From: Streptomyces sp. NBC_01551 | GTDB lineage: Bacteria; Actinomycetota; Actinomycetes; Streptomycetales; Streptomycetaceae | Length of the DNA stretch: 64,000 nucleotides | Assembly: GCF_026339935.1 (NCBI RefSeq) | Contig: NZ_JAPEPX010000001.1 | Coordinates: forward strand, 6,289,501 to 6,353,500 | Direction: 5' to 3' | In this document: positions 49,903 through 58,320 of the stretch, piece after piece | How positions within the stretch are numbered: position 1 is the stretch's first letter | Layout: each line of letters begins with the position of its first letter | Translations under genes and position numbers: made by a program | Notes under the pieces: generated by a model | The model's database searches: none | The model's input: only the letters and a program-made list of their open reading frames with translations | Told to the model about the DNA's origin: nothing

Positions 49903-50502
49903 ATGAGCCACACCATCCCCCGATCCACGCCGTCCGCCCCCTACGCACGGCGGTTGGCCGGCGCCGCCGTCGTGCTGCTCGCCGCGGCCGGGCTGACCTC
50001 CTGCGCGCCCGAGGAGTCGAAGGCGAGTGCCCCGCCGGTCGCCCGGTTCACCGAGAACGGGGTGACGGTGACGCTCGGCGTCGCCGACTGGAAGGACGCG
50101 AAGGGCACCCTGACGGCCACCTTCACCCCGACCGAGGCGGGCTACCACCTCTACAGCACCGACCTGCCCGCCGAGGGCGTGGAGGGGGTGGGCCGACCCA
50201 CCTCCGTCAAGGTGGCCGGGGCCCTCGCGGCGACCGGGCCCGTCGCGGCCGGCGCCGAGGTGCTACGGATCAACCTGCCCGGCGTCGACAGCGCGGTCCC
50301 CGTCTACCCGGACGGGCCGGTCACGGTGAAGCTGCCGATCCGGGCCGAGAACGCGGGCGCGAGTTCCGGCGAAAGCGCCGGCGGCACGGCGAAGGCCCTC
50401 ATCAGTTACGCGAGCTGCAACGCGGAAGAGGGCTGCAACATACCGGTGATGGACCATCCGGTCATTCTCAACGTCACCGGAAAAGGCGTGACATTCCAGT
50501 GA
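49903..50502 (+). CDS. DsbD alpha-domain-like lipoprotein
   Basis: A 199-residue lipoprotein (lipobox LTSC near residue 28). The mature part resembles the N-terminal periplasmic domain of DsbD: beta-rich with ISYASCNAEEGCNIPVMD, where two Cys separated by five residues match the C-x5-C of E. coli nDsbD. It would pass electrons from CcdA to folded substrates. The start ATG 49903 has GGAAAG upstream; 75 bases separate it from ccdA. Confidence 0.78.
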   Translation: MSHTIPRSTPSAPYARRLAGAAVVLLAAAGLTSCAPEESKASAPPVARFTENGVTVTLGVADWKDAKGTLTATFTPTEAGYHLYSTDLPAEGVEGVGRPTSVKVAGALAATGPVAAGAEVLRINLPGVDSAVPVYPDGPVTVKLPIRAENAGASSGESAGGTAKALISYASCNAEEGCNIPVMDHPVILNVTGKGVTFQ

Positions 50503-50594
50503 CCGACATCCAGGGGAATGCCGGAAAAAGCTGTGGAAAATAACACCTGACTCGTCGGCTCCGCTTAATTCCCCCGCTGGATATGGTGTCCCGC

Positions 50595-51320
50595 ATGCCC
50601 CGTGTACTCGTCGTCGAGGACGACCCCCGCATTCGCACGTTCCTGATCGAGATCCTGACGGAACACGGGTTCACCGTTCACAACTCCGGCGACGGTTTCG
50701 GTGCTTTGCGGGAAATCACCCGGATGTCGTTCGACGCGGTCGTCCTCGACCTCGGACTGCCGGACCTGGACGGGGCCGACGCGCTCCGCATGATCCGAGG
50801 ACTCTCCCCGGTGCCCGTCGTGGTGGCCACCGCCCGGGACGACGAGGCGGAAATCATCCGGCTGCTGAACGCGGGCGCCGACGACTACCTCGTCAAACCC
50901 TTCTCGGGTGGCCAGCTCGTCGCCCGGCTGTCCGCGGTGCTGCGCCGCACGGCCGGGGCGCACACCCCGGACCCGGGCGGCGGCTCCCGGACCGCCGCGG
51001 CGCCCGCCGACCTGATGAGGCCGGTGTCCGTCGGGCAGCTGACCCTGGATCCCGTGGCGCGGACCGCCGTCCTCGCCGGCCAGGAACTCCGCTTCACCCG
51101 CCGGGAGTTCGACCTCCTGGCGTTCCTCGCCCATCACGCGGGGCAGGTCGTCTCCAAACGACGGCTCCTGAGCGAGGTGTGGCGCGAGCCCTACGTCGAT
51201 GACCAGACGGTCGACGTGCACCTGTCGGCCCTGCGCCGCAAGCTCGGGGAGAGCGCGGCCGCGCCGCGCTACCTGCGGACCGTACGGGGCGTCGGCATCA
51301 AGCTGGTGGAGCCCCGTTGA
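50595..51320 (+). CDS. OmpR-family response regulator
   Basis: A 241-residue regulator: receiver with VVEDDPR, Asp52 in VVLDLGLPDLDG and YLVKPF; winged-helix DNA-binding domain with LRFTRREFDLLAFLAHHAGQVVSKRRLLSEVW through YLRTVRGVGIKLVEP. The start is ATG 50595 or, 12 bases earlier, ATG 50583; neither has a ribosome site. The stop overlaps the kinase start (TTGA). It may control the adjoining redox and CAP-domain genes, which share an upstream motif. Confidence 0.88.
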   Translation: MPRVLVVEDDPRIRTFLIEILTEHGFTVHNSGDGFGALREITRMSFDAVVLDLGLPDLDGADALRMIRGLSPVPVVVATARDDEAEIIRLLNAGADDYLVKPFSGGQLVARLSAVLRRTAGAHTPDPGGGSRTAAAPADLMRPVSVGQLTLDPVARTAVLAGQELRFTRREFDLLAFLAHHAGQVVSKRRLLSEVWREPYVDDQTVDVHLSALRRKLGESAAAPRYLRTVRGVGIKLVEPR

Positions 51321-52732
51321 GACGCTCCCTGGCGGGAGTGGCCCTCGCCGTCACCTCGATGGTCGCCCTCTCCTTCCTCATACCGCTGGCCGTCCTCGTC
51401 ATGTCGCTGGCCAGGCAGCAGAGCATCACGGCGGCCGAACAGCCGGCCGCCGCCATGGCTCCCATCCTGACCCTGACCACCGACCCGGACGACCTGCGCG
51501 AATCCATGGCGGGCCTGGACCGGGCGGAGCACCTCGTCATCCACCTGCCCGGTTCCGGGGCCATCGGCACCAGCCACGCACCGGCCGAGCTGCTCGAACG
51601 GGCCGAGCGCGGCCGGGAGTCCATCTCCCAGGACGTGCCCGACGGCGGCTGGATCTACCTCCAGCCGGTCGTGCTCCCGCAGGACCGGGTCGCCGTCGTG
51701 GAGAACTACGTCCCCGAGTCCGACCTGACCAGGGGCGTCGCCGCCTCCTGGACGGTCATGGTGGTCTTGGCGGTCGGGCTGCTCATCGGCTCCGTGCTCG
51801 TCGCCGACCGCCTCGGCGCGAAGGTCGTCCGGTCCTCGAAGGAGCTCGCGCAGGCGTCGTACGTACTGGGGGAGGGGAACCTCAGCACCCGGGTCGTCCC
51901 GATGGGCCCGAGCGAACTGCGGGACGCGGGCGTGGCCTTCAACGCCATGGCCGACCGCATGACGGAGCTGCTCGCCATCGAGCGGGAGCTCGTCGCGGAC
52001 CTCTCACACCGGTTGCGCACGCCGCTGACGGCCCTGCACCTCGCCACCGAGCGGATGGGGCCGAGCCCGGAATCGGGCAGGGTCGAGGCGGCGGTCTGCG
52101 CGCTGGAGGCGGAACTCCAGGCGATCATCACCACCGCGCGCACGCCGTTGGCGATGGGGCCGATGGGACGCGCCCTGCGCGACGCGGGGTCGCCGCCGTC
52201 GCCGTCTTCGTCCGGCGCTTCTGCCGGCCGGCCGCCGGGCGAGCGGTCCGAGGCGGGTGAGGTGATCCGCCGCCGGGCGGGCTTCTGGGCCGTACTGGCC
52301 GAACAGCAGGACCGGTGCTGCACGCTGGACATCGCCGAGGAGGCCACCACCGTCGACCTCGCGGACGACGACATCGCCGCCGTCGTCGACGCGCTGGTCG
52401 GCAACGTCTTCCGGTACACGGCGGACGGCACGGCGTTCGCCATCTCCGTCGACCGCACCGCGCAGGCCGTGGAACTGCTGGTGGAGGACGCGGGTCCCGG
52501 CATCCCCGATCCGGACCTGGCCCTGGCGCGCGGGAGCAGCACCAGCTCGACGGGCCTGGGCCTGGACATCGTCCGTCGTGCGGCCGCGGCGACGGGCGGC
52601 AGCGTGCACATCGGGCGCGGCGCGCTGGGCGGCGCCTCGGTCCGCGTCACCTTCGGCCTCTCCACGGACATCCCCCGAAACCCCCTGCGCGGCCGCCGCC
52701 GTCGCGGCAACAAGCGCCGCCGGCCGAGCTGA
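51317..52732 (+). CDS. membrane histidine kinase
   Basis: A 471-residue sensor kinase: two membrane segments (about 8-30 and 148-168) bracket a 115-residue extracellular sensor with no known fold. A HAMP domain follows, then LVADLSHRLRTPLTALHL with the His, DIAAVVDALVGNVFRYT (N box), VEDAGPGIPDP (G1) and SSTGLGLDIVRRAA (G2). The start is TTG 51317, overlapping the response-regulator stop. A basic tail (RGRRRRGNKRRR) ends it. Confidence 0.9.
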   Translation: MRRSLAGVALAVTSMVALSFLIPLAVLVMSLARQQSITAAEQPAAAMAPILTLTTDPDDLRESMAGLDRAEHLVIHLPGSGAIGTSHAPAELLERAERGRESISQDVPDGGWIYLQPVVLPQDRVAVVENYVPESDLTRGVAASWTVMVVLAVGLLIGSVLVADRLGAKVVRSSKELAQASYVLGEGNLSTRVVPMGPSELRDAGVAFNAMADRMTELLAIERELVADLSHRLRTPLTALHLATERMGPSPESGRVEAAVCALEAELQAIITTARTPLAMGPMGRALRDAGSPPSPSSSGASAGRPPGERSEAGEVIRRRAGFWAVLAEQQDRCCTLDIAEEATTVDLADDDIAAVVDALVGNVFRYTADGTAFAISVDRTAQAVELLVEDAGPGIPDPDLALARGSSTSSTGLGLDIVRRAAAATGGSVHIGRGALGGASVRVTFGLSTDIPRNPLRGRRRRGNKRRRPS

Positions 52733-52772
52733 CCCGGCCCGAGCCCTCCCGCCCGACGTCGAGCCTGAGCGG

Positions 52773-52788
52773 TTCCTTAAGAGCACCT
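52773..52788 (+). promoter_or_regulatory. 16-bp motif TTCCTTAAGAGCACCT, copy 2
   Basis: It differs at one base from the copy at 47424-47439 and lies 58 bp before a -10-like TAGGGT (52831-52836). A degenerate half-copy (TTCCTTCAGGGGGC) starts at 52795, 22 bp downstream, about two helical turns, as in OmpR-type tandem sites. Confidence 0.55.
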
Positions 52789-52926
52789 GCGGGGTTCCTT
52801 CAGGGGGCGTCCGGCGGACGGTGTGCCTCGTAGGGTCATACCGGAGCCGGCCGACTTCGGCGCGGCGCTCACTCTTCCAGCGCGGCTCGGCCTGCGCGCC
52901 ACCTGTCACCTACGGAGGCCTCTGCC

Positions 52927-53736
52927 ATGGATTCCCCCCACGCCCGCATACCCGGCGGCCACCGCGCCGCGCGTCATCCGCGGGCCCGGCGCGTGGTCCT
53001 GACCGCCGTCGGGACGCTGGCGGCCGGCGCCGTGGGAGTGCTGGCGGTGAACGTGGCCGCCCAGCCCTCGGGGAAGTCCGGGGCGGCGGCCGGCCTGCGG
53101 GGGAGCGGGGATGCCTCCGGCGGAGCGGTCTCGCCGGGCGCGCAGCCGACGGAGTCCGCCTCGCCTTCCGCCTCCACCTCCGCCTCGGGTACCCCGAGCC
53201 CCGGCGCATCCTCGGCGTCCGCGTCGGCCTCCGCGGCCCCCGCGAAGTCCGCTTCGGGCGACCCGGTCGCCAAGGCGGCCGCTCCCGCCGCCCCCAAGCC
53301 CTCGGCCACGGCGAAGAAGCCCGCTCCCCGGGACCCGGCACCGGCGCCGGCCCCCGCCGGCGAGGCGGCCGAGGTGATCAGGCTGGTGAACGTCGAGCGC
53401 GGCAAGGCCGGCTGCGGCGCCCTGACGTCCAACGCCAAGCTCACGCAGGCGGCCCAGTCGTACACCGAGGTGATGGCCCGGTCCGGCGAGCTCTCCCACA
53501 CCGGACCGGACGGCTCCACCATGTCGGGCCGCATCAGCGCGACCGGCTACAAGTGGTCCGCGACGGGCGAGAACATCGCCAAGGGCCAGGCGAACGCGGC
53601 CGAGGTGGTCGACGCCTGGATGAAGAGCCCCGGGCACCGCGCGAACATCCTCAACTGCAAGTTCACCGAGATCGGCGTCGGCGTCCAGAAGGCCGGCGGA
53701 CCGTGGTGGACCCAGGACTTCGCCCGGCCCCAGTGA
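52927..53736 (+). CDS. secreted CAP-domain (SCP/PR1) protein
   Basis: A 269-residue secreted protein: basic start and hydrophobic segment (RRVVLTAVGTLAAGAVGVLAVNVAA), a Ser/Ala/Pro linker (about 45-145), then a CAP domain (about 150-269) with EVIRLVNVERGKAGCGALTS, SGELSHTG, ATGENIAKGQ and WMKSPGHRANILNCKFTEIGVG, all CAP signatures. Bacterial CAP proteins act in the cell envelope but their reaction is unsettled. GGAGG lies before the ATG. It carries the shared upstream motif and follows the two-component genes. Confidence 0.92.
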   Translation: MDSPHARIPGGHRAARHPRARRVVLTAVGTLAAGAVGVLAVNVAAQPSGKSGAAAGLRGSGDASGGAVSPGAQPTESASPSASTSASGTPSPGASSASASASAAPAKSASGDPVAKAAAPAAPKPSATAKKPAPRDPAPAPAPAGEAAEVIRLVNVERGKAGCGALTSNAKLTQAAQSYTEVMARSGELSHTGPDGSTMSGRISATGYKWSATGENIAKGQANAAEVVDAWMKSPGHRANILNCKFTEIGVGVQKAGGPWWTQDFARPQ

Positions 53737-53793
53737 GCGTGACTCGACCTGACGCGGGGTACACCCTCGGGCAACTGACGTCGGGGGGCGCTG

Positions 53794-55329
53794 ATGGGCC
53801 GGGCACTGAAGACCGGGTTACCCGTACTGCTGGTGGGTCTGTTCCTCTGGTGGGCCTCGTACTTCACCACCATCGTGGTCTGGGAGGCGCGGAAGATCTT
53901 CGCCTGGCTGGCCGCGCCGCTGCTGGCCGCCGCCTTCGTCGCGGTGGTGTGGCTGGTGGTGAGGCTGATCCGGGGCAAGGGGCGCGCCTCGGTCGGCGGG
54001 GGCGCGGCGGTGGCCCTCGTCTGGCTGGGCGGCGTCCTCGGGCTGGGGATCGCCGTCTGGTGGCTGGTGTACGGGTCGTACCTCCAGGACCGGGCGTACA
54101 TGGACAACGTGAAGATCGTGTCCGAGGCGGTGCCCGAGTTCTCGGCGCGGGCGCCCTACGTCGTCGGCAAGGCGCAGGCCGCCCCGCACCTGGGCGATGT
54201 CACCGGCGAGATCTCCGACATCACCTACCTTCCGGACTCGGACCGGTTCGCGACCCTGGTGGAGCGGCGCGGCTGGCTGGCCGGGTACGAGGTCGGCCTC
54301 GTGCAGGACATCCCGCTCGGCGGCAGCAGCCGTAGCCAGCAGCGCTGCGCGTTCGACGTGGACACGGCGGACGCGCGGATCGGCGGCTGGTTCAACCACA
54401 ACCTCGGCCGCAAGATCTCGGCCCAGCGGCGCTGGCTGCGGTTCGATCCCGGCGACGCCTATGTGACCTGCTCGGACGACACCCCGATCGTGGTCGTCCC
54501 CCTCAAGCGCCAGACCGGCCTCCTGGTGGTGACCGAACGGCCCGCCGGACTCGCGCTCTACAACGGGCGGACCGGAAAGCTCACGATCACCGGCGACAGT
54601 TCCGCGGTGCCCGGCCCGTCCTATCCGCTGAGTCTCGCGGCCCGGCAGCGGGAGGGCACCGCCGCGGTCGGCAGCTTCAGCGACTGGTGGTTCGAGCGCA
54701 GCGGCTGGGACGCCTCCGAGGACGGCGCCAACGAGGGCAACGAGTCGGAGTTCACCCTGAAGTACCGGGACGCGAGCGGGGACAGCGCGTACGTCACCCC
54801 GCTGACCCCGCAGGGGGAGGCCAGTTCGGTCGTGGCCGTGTCGACCGTACCCACGCGCCACAAGGGCGGCGGGCTCGCGCCGGTCACCGTCCACCGGCTC
54901 AGTCCGACGTGGTCGTCGCCGAAGGCGCTCGTAGCGCTGATCAAGGCCGAGTACCGGGACGTCTGTTGCTACAACGACGACCAGGTGTTCGAGGTCGTGC
55001 CCACCGGCGGCAGCACCTGGACCGCCACGGTCGGAAGCGAGCAGAACATCCGCTACCGGGTCGAGGGCCGGGGCCAGGTGGACGGCCGCGAGGCGACCTG
55101 CCTGAAGGCGGCCGACGGGGCGCTCATCCGGTGCGCGTACGCGGCGCCCGGCTCGCCGGAGGAGCGCGAACTCAAACGCAGGGAGGAGGAGAAGCAGCAG
55201 AAGCCCGAGGAGAAGGGAACGGCTCCGCCCGGGGACGTCGGCGATCTGACGGCGTACACACCCGAGCAACTCGCCGAACTACAGCGACGAGTCTCGGAGG
55301 AGGTCGTCCGCCGCCTGAAGGCCGGCTAG
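53794..55329 (+). CDS. membrane protein of unknown function, TTA-containing
   Basis: A 511-residue protein with three membrane segments near the N-terminus (LPVLLVGLFLWWASYFTTIV and two more by residue 95) and a large outer domain (about 105-450). I do not recognise the family. Acidic and Gly-rich turns with paired Cys (DVCCYNDD, REATCLKAADGALIRCAY) suggest an extracellular, disulfide-bonded domain. The C-terminus is a charged helix (EERELKRREEEKQQKPEEK). Codon 9 is TTA (53818-53820), implying bldA dependence. GGGGGG precedes the ATG. Confidence 0.7.
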   Translation: MGRALKTGLPVLLVGLFLWWASYFTTIVVWEARKIFAWLAAPLLAAAFVAVVWLVVRLIRGKGRASVGGGAAVALVWLGGVLGLGIAVWWLVYGSYLQDRAYMDNVKIVSEAVPEFSARAPYVVGKAQAAPHLGDVTGEISDITYLPDSDRFATLVERRGWLAGYEVGLVQDIPLGGSSRSQQRCAFDVDTADARIGGWFNHNLGRKISAQRRWLRFDPGDAYVTCSDDTPIVVVPLKRQTGLLVVTERPAGLALYNGRTGKLTITGDSSAVPGPSYPLSLAARQREGTAAVGSFSDWWFERSGWDASEDGANEGNESEFTLKYRDASGDSAYVTPLTPQGEASSVVAVSTVPTRHKGGGLAPVTVHRLSPTWSSPKALVALIKAEYRDVCCYNDDQVFEVVPTGGSTWTATVGSEQNIRYRVEGRGQVDGREATCLKAADGALIRCAYAAPGSPEERELKRREEEKQQKPEEKGTAPPGDVGDLTAYTPEQLAELQRRVSEEVVRRLKAG

Positions 55330-55369
55330 TGCTGTGACCGTCTCCCCCGGCCCCATGACCCCGCGATAC

Positions 55370-55395
55370 GCATATGTCGGCGAACGGCATATAGT
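55370..55395 (+). promoter_or_regulatory. promoter with GCATAT repeats
   Basis: GCATATGTCGGCGA (from 55370) and GCATATAGTGGCGA (from 55387) form a direct repeat of 17-bp period, and TATAGT (55390-55395) is a good -10 box placed 7 bases before ATG 55402. CATATGTCGG recurs at the padR promoter (57541-57550), so PadR may act here. Confidence 0.5.
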
Positions 55396-55401
55396 GGCGA
55401 C

Positions 55402-55461
55402 ATGAAGTCGCGCCGCGGCGGCGGTCAACAGCGTGCCGTCCGCCGGGACATCGGCGTGTGA
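55402..55461 (+). CDS. possible 19-residue leader peptide before the methyltransferase
   Basis: A short ORF, MKSRRGGGQQRAVRRDIGV, begins at the ATG expected to be the transcription start and ends with TGA overlapping the GTG at 55458 (GTGA) that can start the methyltransferase. The arrangement would couple its translation to the enzyme. It is Arg-rich and has no known relatives; it could be chance. Confidence 0.35.
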   Translation: MKSRRGGGQQRAVRRDIGV

Positions 55462-56255
55462 CCGAGATGGAGTCAGACATGGCCAGCAAGAAGAACCTCG
55501 TCGCCAACCGGGCGTCGCTCGCCCACAAGGTCCGGTACGCCGCGAGCCGTCCGAATCGGATAGCCCCCTATCTGAAGCGGGCGGCCCGTGACCGGTGGCT
55601 GTCCTTCAAGCACCCCGACCACGTCGGCTACTACCGCGCCGTGATGGCCTCGGACACCCGGCGAAACCCCGAGGCGGCCGTGGGCAGTCAGACGCACGAG
55701 CGGTGGCTGGCGCTGGGGCGGATGCAGTTCGACTATCTGCTGCGGCACGGGCTGGAGCCCGGCGCCCGGATGCTGGACATCGGCTGCGGCAACCTCCGCG
55801 CGGGGTGGCGCTTCATCGACTACCTGGAGGCGGGCCACTACTACGGCATCGACATCTCGCCCGACATCCTCATCGCGGCGAAGGAGACGCTCACCACGCA
55901 GGGGCTCCAGGCCAAGGTCCCGCACCTGACCCTCACCAAGAACCTGACGCTGGACTTCCTGCCGGACGACCACTTCGACGTCGTCCACGCACACAGCGTG
56001 TTCTCGCACTCGCCGATCGAGGTCATCGACGAATGCCTCGCCCACGTGGGCCGGATCCTGGCCCCGGGCGGCCACTTCGACTTCACCTTCGACCGCACCA
56101 CCGGCGCCGAACACCAGGTGCTGCGCGAGGACTTCTACTACCGCACCGAGACCCTGATCGCGCTCGCCGCCCGGCACGGCCTGACGGCGCGGTTCATGGA
56201 GGACTGGGAGGAACTCGGACACGGCCAGTCCAAGATCCGGGTCACGGCCGGCTGA
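55458..56255 (+). CDS. SAM-dependent methyltransferase
   Basis: A 265-residue class I methyltransferase. The SAM-binding motif I is ARMLDIGCGNLRAGWRFIDYL, followed by YYGIDISPDILIAAKE (motif II acidic residue) and FDVVHAHSVFSHSPIEVIDECLAHVGRILAPGGHFDFTF. The N-terminal 80 residues are basic and helical. The substrate is unknown. The start could be GTG 55458, ATG 55467 or ATG 55479; the first overlaps the leader ORF stop, and none has a strong ribosome site. Confidence 0.87.
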   Translation: MTEMESDMASKKNLVANRASLAHKVRYAASRPNRIAPYLKRAARDRWLSFKHPDHVGYYRAVMASDTRRNPEAAVGSQTHERWLALGRMQFDYLLRHGLEPGARMLDIGCGNLRAGWRFIDYLEAGHYYGIDISPDILIAAKETLTTQGLQAKVPHLTLTKNLTLDFLPDDHFDVVHAHSVFSHSPIEVIDECLAHVGRILAPGGHFDFTFDRTTGAEHQVLREDFYYRTETLIALAARHGLTARFMEDWEELGHGQSKIRVTAG

Positions 56256-56283
56256 GCCCGCCGCGCCCGCCGCGCCCGCCGTG

Positions 56284-57180
56284 TTACGTGGGCGTCGCCG
56301 TGCCGGAGTTCCGGCGCCGCCACGACCGCACGGTCAGGCCCGCCACGGCGGTCACCGCGAGGGCCGGGAGCAGGGTCGTGTCGTCCAGGACGCCGGAGAG
56401 GAACCCGGTGCCCAGGAACGGGGCCGCCGCGAGGGTGAACTGGCCGGCGGTGCGGATCCCGGACCAGGCCGAACGGCCCGCCAGGGCCAGCGCCGCCGCC
56501 ACGGGCACCACGTAGCGGAGGTGGAAGAAGGAGCCGCTCCAGATCTCCGCCGAGTCGAGCAGGGCGAACAGGGCCACGCACAGCGGCGCCCACAGCGCCA
56601 CGGCCACGATCCCCGGAGCGCCGCCGATCCTGCGGGGCGGACGCAGGTCCGGCGGGCAGGCCAGGGGAACGGCCGCGAACACCACGGGCGCCAGCAGAAC
56701 GGCAGTGAACTCCCACGGCAGCAGCAGGGCGCGTGCCGGCAGTACCGTGAGGAAGCAGGTCAGGACGCCGGCCATGCCCGCGAGGGCCCAGAGTGCGCCG
56801 GTGAACCGCCCGCACAGGGCGAGGACCGCGCCGATGAGGGCCGCCAGGTAGCAGCCGCCGGTGACGTAGCTGAGCGGCACGAGGAAGTCGGGGTTGCCGC
56901 TGATGCGCCAGTCGGAGAGCGTCGAGACGAGGTTGAAGGCGGCCTCCGCGGCCGTGCCCGCCAGCGCGAAGGGCGCCGCGGCCGCGAAGAGCCGGCCGCC
57001 CCGCTGCGCCGAACCCAGCCCCAGGCGCAGCCGCAGCGCGTGCGCCGCGATGTCGAACCCCTCGCGGAACCGGGTCAGAGGGCCCGCCCCTTCGGTCGCC
57101 TCCCGGTACGCCTCGGCGATCTCGTCGCCGAACTCGCGGCGAAACCGTGCCGGGTACAGCCGCAACAGGGGCGGGCTCAC
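56284..57180 (-). CDS. PadR-linked membrane protein
   Basis: A 298-residue protein. The N-terminal 60 residues (LLRLYPARFRREFGDEIAEAYRE) match the cytoplasmic prefix found in actinobacterial permease-like proteins next to PadR regulators. About seven to eight hydrophobic segments follow. No transport motif is visible. GTG 57180 overlaps the padR stop (GTGA), so the two are coupled. Confidence 0.8.
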   Translation of the reverse strand: MSPPLLRLYPARFRREFGDEIAEAYREATEGAGPLTRFREGFDIAAHALRLRLGLGSAQRGGRLFAAAAPFALAGTAAEAAFNLVSTLSDWRISGNPDFLVPLSYVTGGCYLAALIGAVLALCGRFTGALWALAGMAGVLTCFLTVLPARALLLPWEFTAVLLAPVVFAAVPLACPPDLRPPRRIGGAPGIVAVALWAPLCVALFALLDSAEIWSGSFFHLRYVVPVAAALALAGRSAWSGIRTAGQFTLAAAPFLGTGFLSGVLDDTTLLPALAVTAVAGLTVRSWRRRNSGTATPT

Positions 57181-57515
57181 GCCGTGGCCGACTCTCCGGC
57201 GGCCTTCAGGCGTCGGGTCGCCTCGCGCGCCGTGGCGGCGATCCGCCGTGCCTCGGCGGCGAGGCTCTGCCGGCCGGCGGTGGTGAGCGTGTACGTGCGC
57301 CGCAGCCGGCTGTCCACGATCTCTTCCTCGAACACCTCGATCAGCCCCTGCCCGAGGAGCCTCTCCAGGGCCCCGTACAGGGTGCCGGTGCGCAGCTTGA
57401 CCCGCCCGTCCGAGATCTTCTCCACCTCGCGGGCGATCGCGTAGCCGTGCCGGGGCTCGTCCGCCAGCGCGGTCAGAAGGAGAAGGGTGGGTTCCTGCAT
57501 CGCACGATCACTCAT
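57177..57515 (-). CDS. PadR-family transcriptional regulator
   Basis: A 112-residue regulator from ATG 57515. The winged helix is LLLLTALADEPRHGYAIARE, then LRTGTLYGALERLLGQGLIEV and SRLRRTYTLTTAGRQSLAAE, the core of PadR s1-type proteins. The ATG lies about 7 bases after TACGAT, suggesting a leaderless mRNA; a GTG at 57533 and ATG at 57500 are other options. It probably represses its own operon through the palindrome at 57537-57550. Confidence 0.88.
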   Translation of the reverse strand: MSDRAMQEPTLLLLTALADEPRHGYAIAREVEKISDGRVKLRTGTLYGALERLLGQGLIEVFEEEIVDSRLRRTYTLTTAGRQSLAAEARRIAATAREATRRLKAAGESATA

Positions 57516-57521
57516 ACCGGC

Positions 57522-57550
57522 ATCGTAAGTCACCCACCGGCATATGTCGG
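57522..57550 (-). promoter_or_regulatory. padR promoter with CCGACATATGCCGG palindrome
   Basis: On the minus strand, CCGACA (-35-like, 57550-57545), 17 bases, then TACGAT (57527-57522) form a promoter. A 14-bp near-palindrome (57537-57550, 12 of 14 symmetric) covers the -35, a good place for PadR autorepression. Confidence 0.55.
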
Positions 57551-57588
57551 CCGCCCGCGATCCCCGCGGGCGGGACGCCGGGCGTGGC

Positions 57589-58320
57589 TCACGGCTCGAT
57601 GAGGCCGACGCGGATGGCGTAGCGGGTCAGTTCGAGGCGGTCGCGCAGGCCGAGCTTCTGGAGGAGGTTGGCCCGGTGGCGTTCGACGGTCTTGGCGCTG
57701 ATGACGAGGATGTCGCCGATCTCCTTCGAGGTGTGGCCCTCGGCGACGAGTTTGAGTATCTCCTCCTCGCGCTCGGTGACGGGCCGCTCGGGCAGCGTCC
57801 CGCCGGTGCGCGCGCGGTCGAGGTACGTGCGGATGAGGGTGGTCTCGGCGCCCGGGTAGATGAAGGGCTCGTCGCGCAGCGCGGACCGGCAGGCTTCGAC
57901 GAGGTCGCGGTCGGCGACCGACTTGGGGACGTAGCCGCTGGCGCCGGCCTTCAGGGCCTCGAAGAAGTACTGCTCGTTGTCGTACATGGTCAGCATCAGG
58001 ATCCGCAAGGCCGGCCGGAGGCGGGAGAGTTCCCGGGCGGCCTGGAGGCCGGTCTGGCGGGGCATCGCTATGTCGAGGATGGCCAGGTCGATCGCCGGGT
58101 CGCGGCGGGCGAGGACGACCGCGTCGGCGCCGTCGTCGGCCTCGGCGACCACGGACAGGTCCGGCTCGGCGTCGAGGATCAGCCGTACGCCGCTGCGGAC
58201 GAGGGCGTGGTCGTCGGCGAGCAGGATGCGGGCCGGCGGTCTCGAGGGCGGTGTGCCCATGGGCTGTTTGCCCGTGCCCGGTGTGCCCGTGCCCGGTGTG
58301 TCCTTGGCCGGTGTTCTCAT
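57589..58320 (-). CDS. NarL-type response regulator
   Basis: A 243-residue regulator. A Thr/Pro/Gly leader (about 1-30, TPGTGTPGTGKQPMGTP) precedes the receiver: ILLADDHALVRSG, Asp in LAILDIAMPRQTG, GASGYVPKS. The LuxR HTH is VTEREEEILKLVAEGHTSKE through VERHRANLLQKLGLRDR. The ATG overlaps the kinase stop (ATGA), so the pair forms a two-component system. Confidence 0.92.
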   Translation of the reverse strand: MRTPAKDTPGTGTPGTGKQPMGTPPSRPPARILLADDHALVRSGVRLILDAEPDLSVVAEADDGADAVVLARRDPAIDLAILDIAMPRQTGLQAARELSRLRPALRILMLTMYDNEQYFFEALKAGASGYVPKSVADRDLVEACRSALRDEPFIYPGAETTLIRTYLDRARTGGTLPERPVTEREEEILKLVAEGHTSKEIGDILVISAKTVERHRANLLQKLGLRDRLELTRYAIRVGLIEP

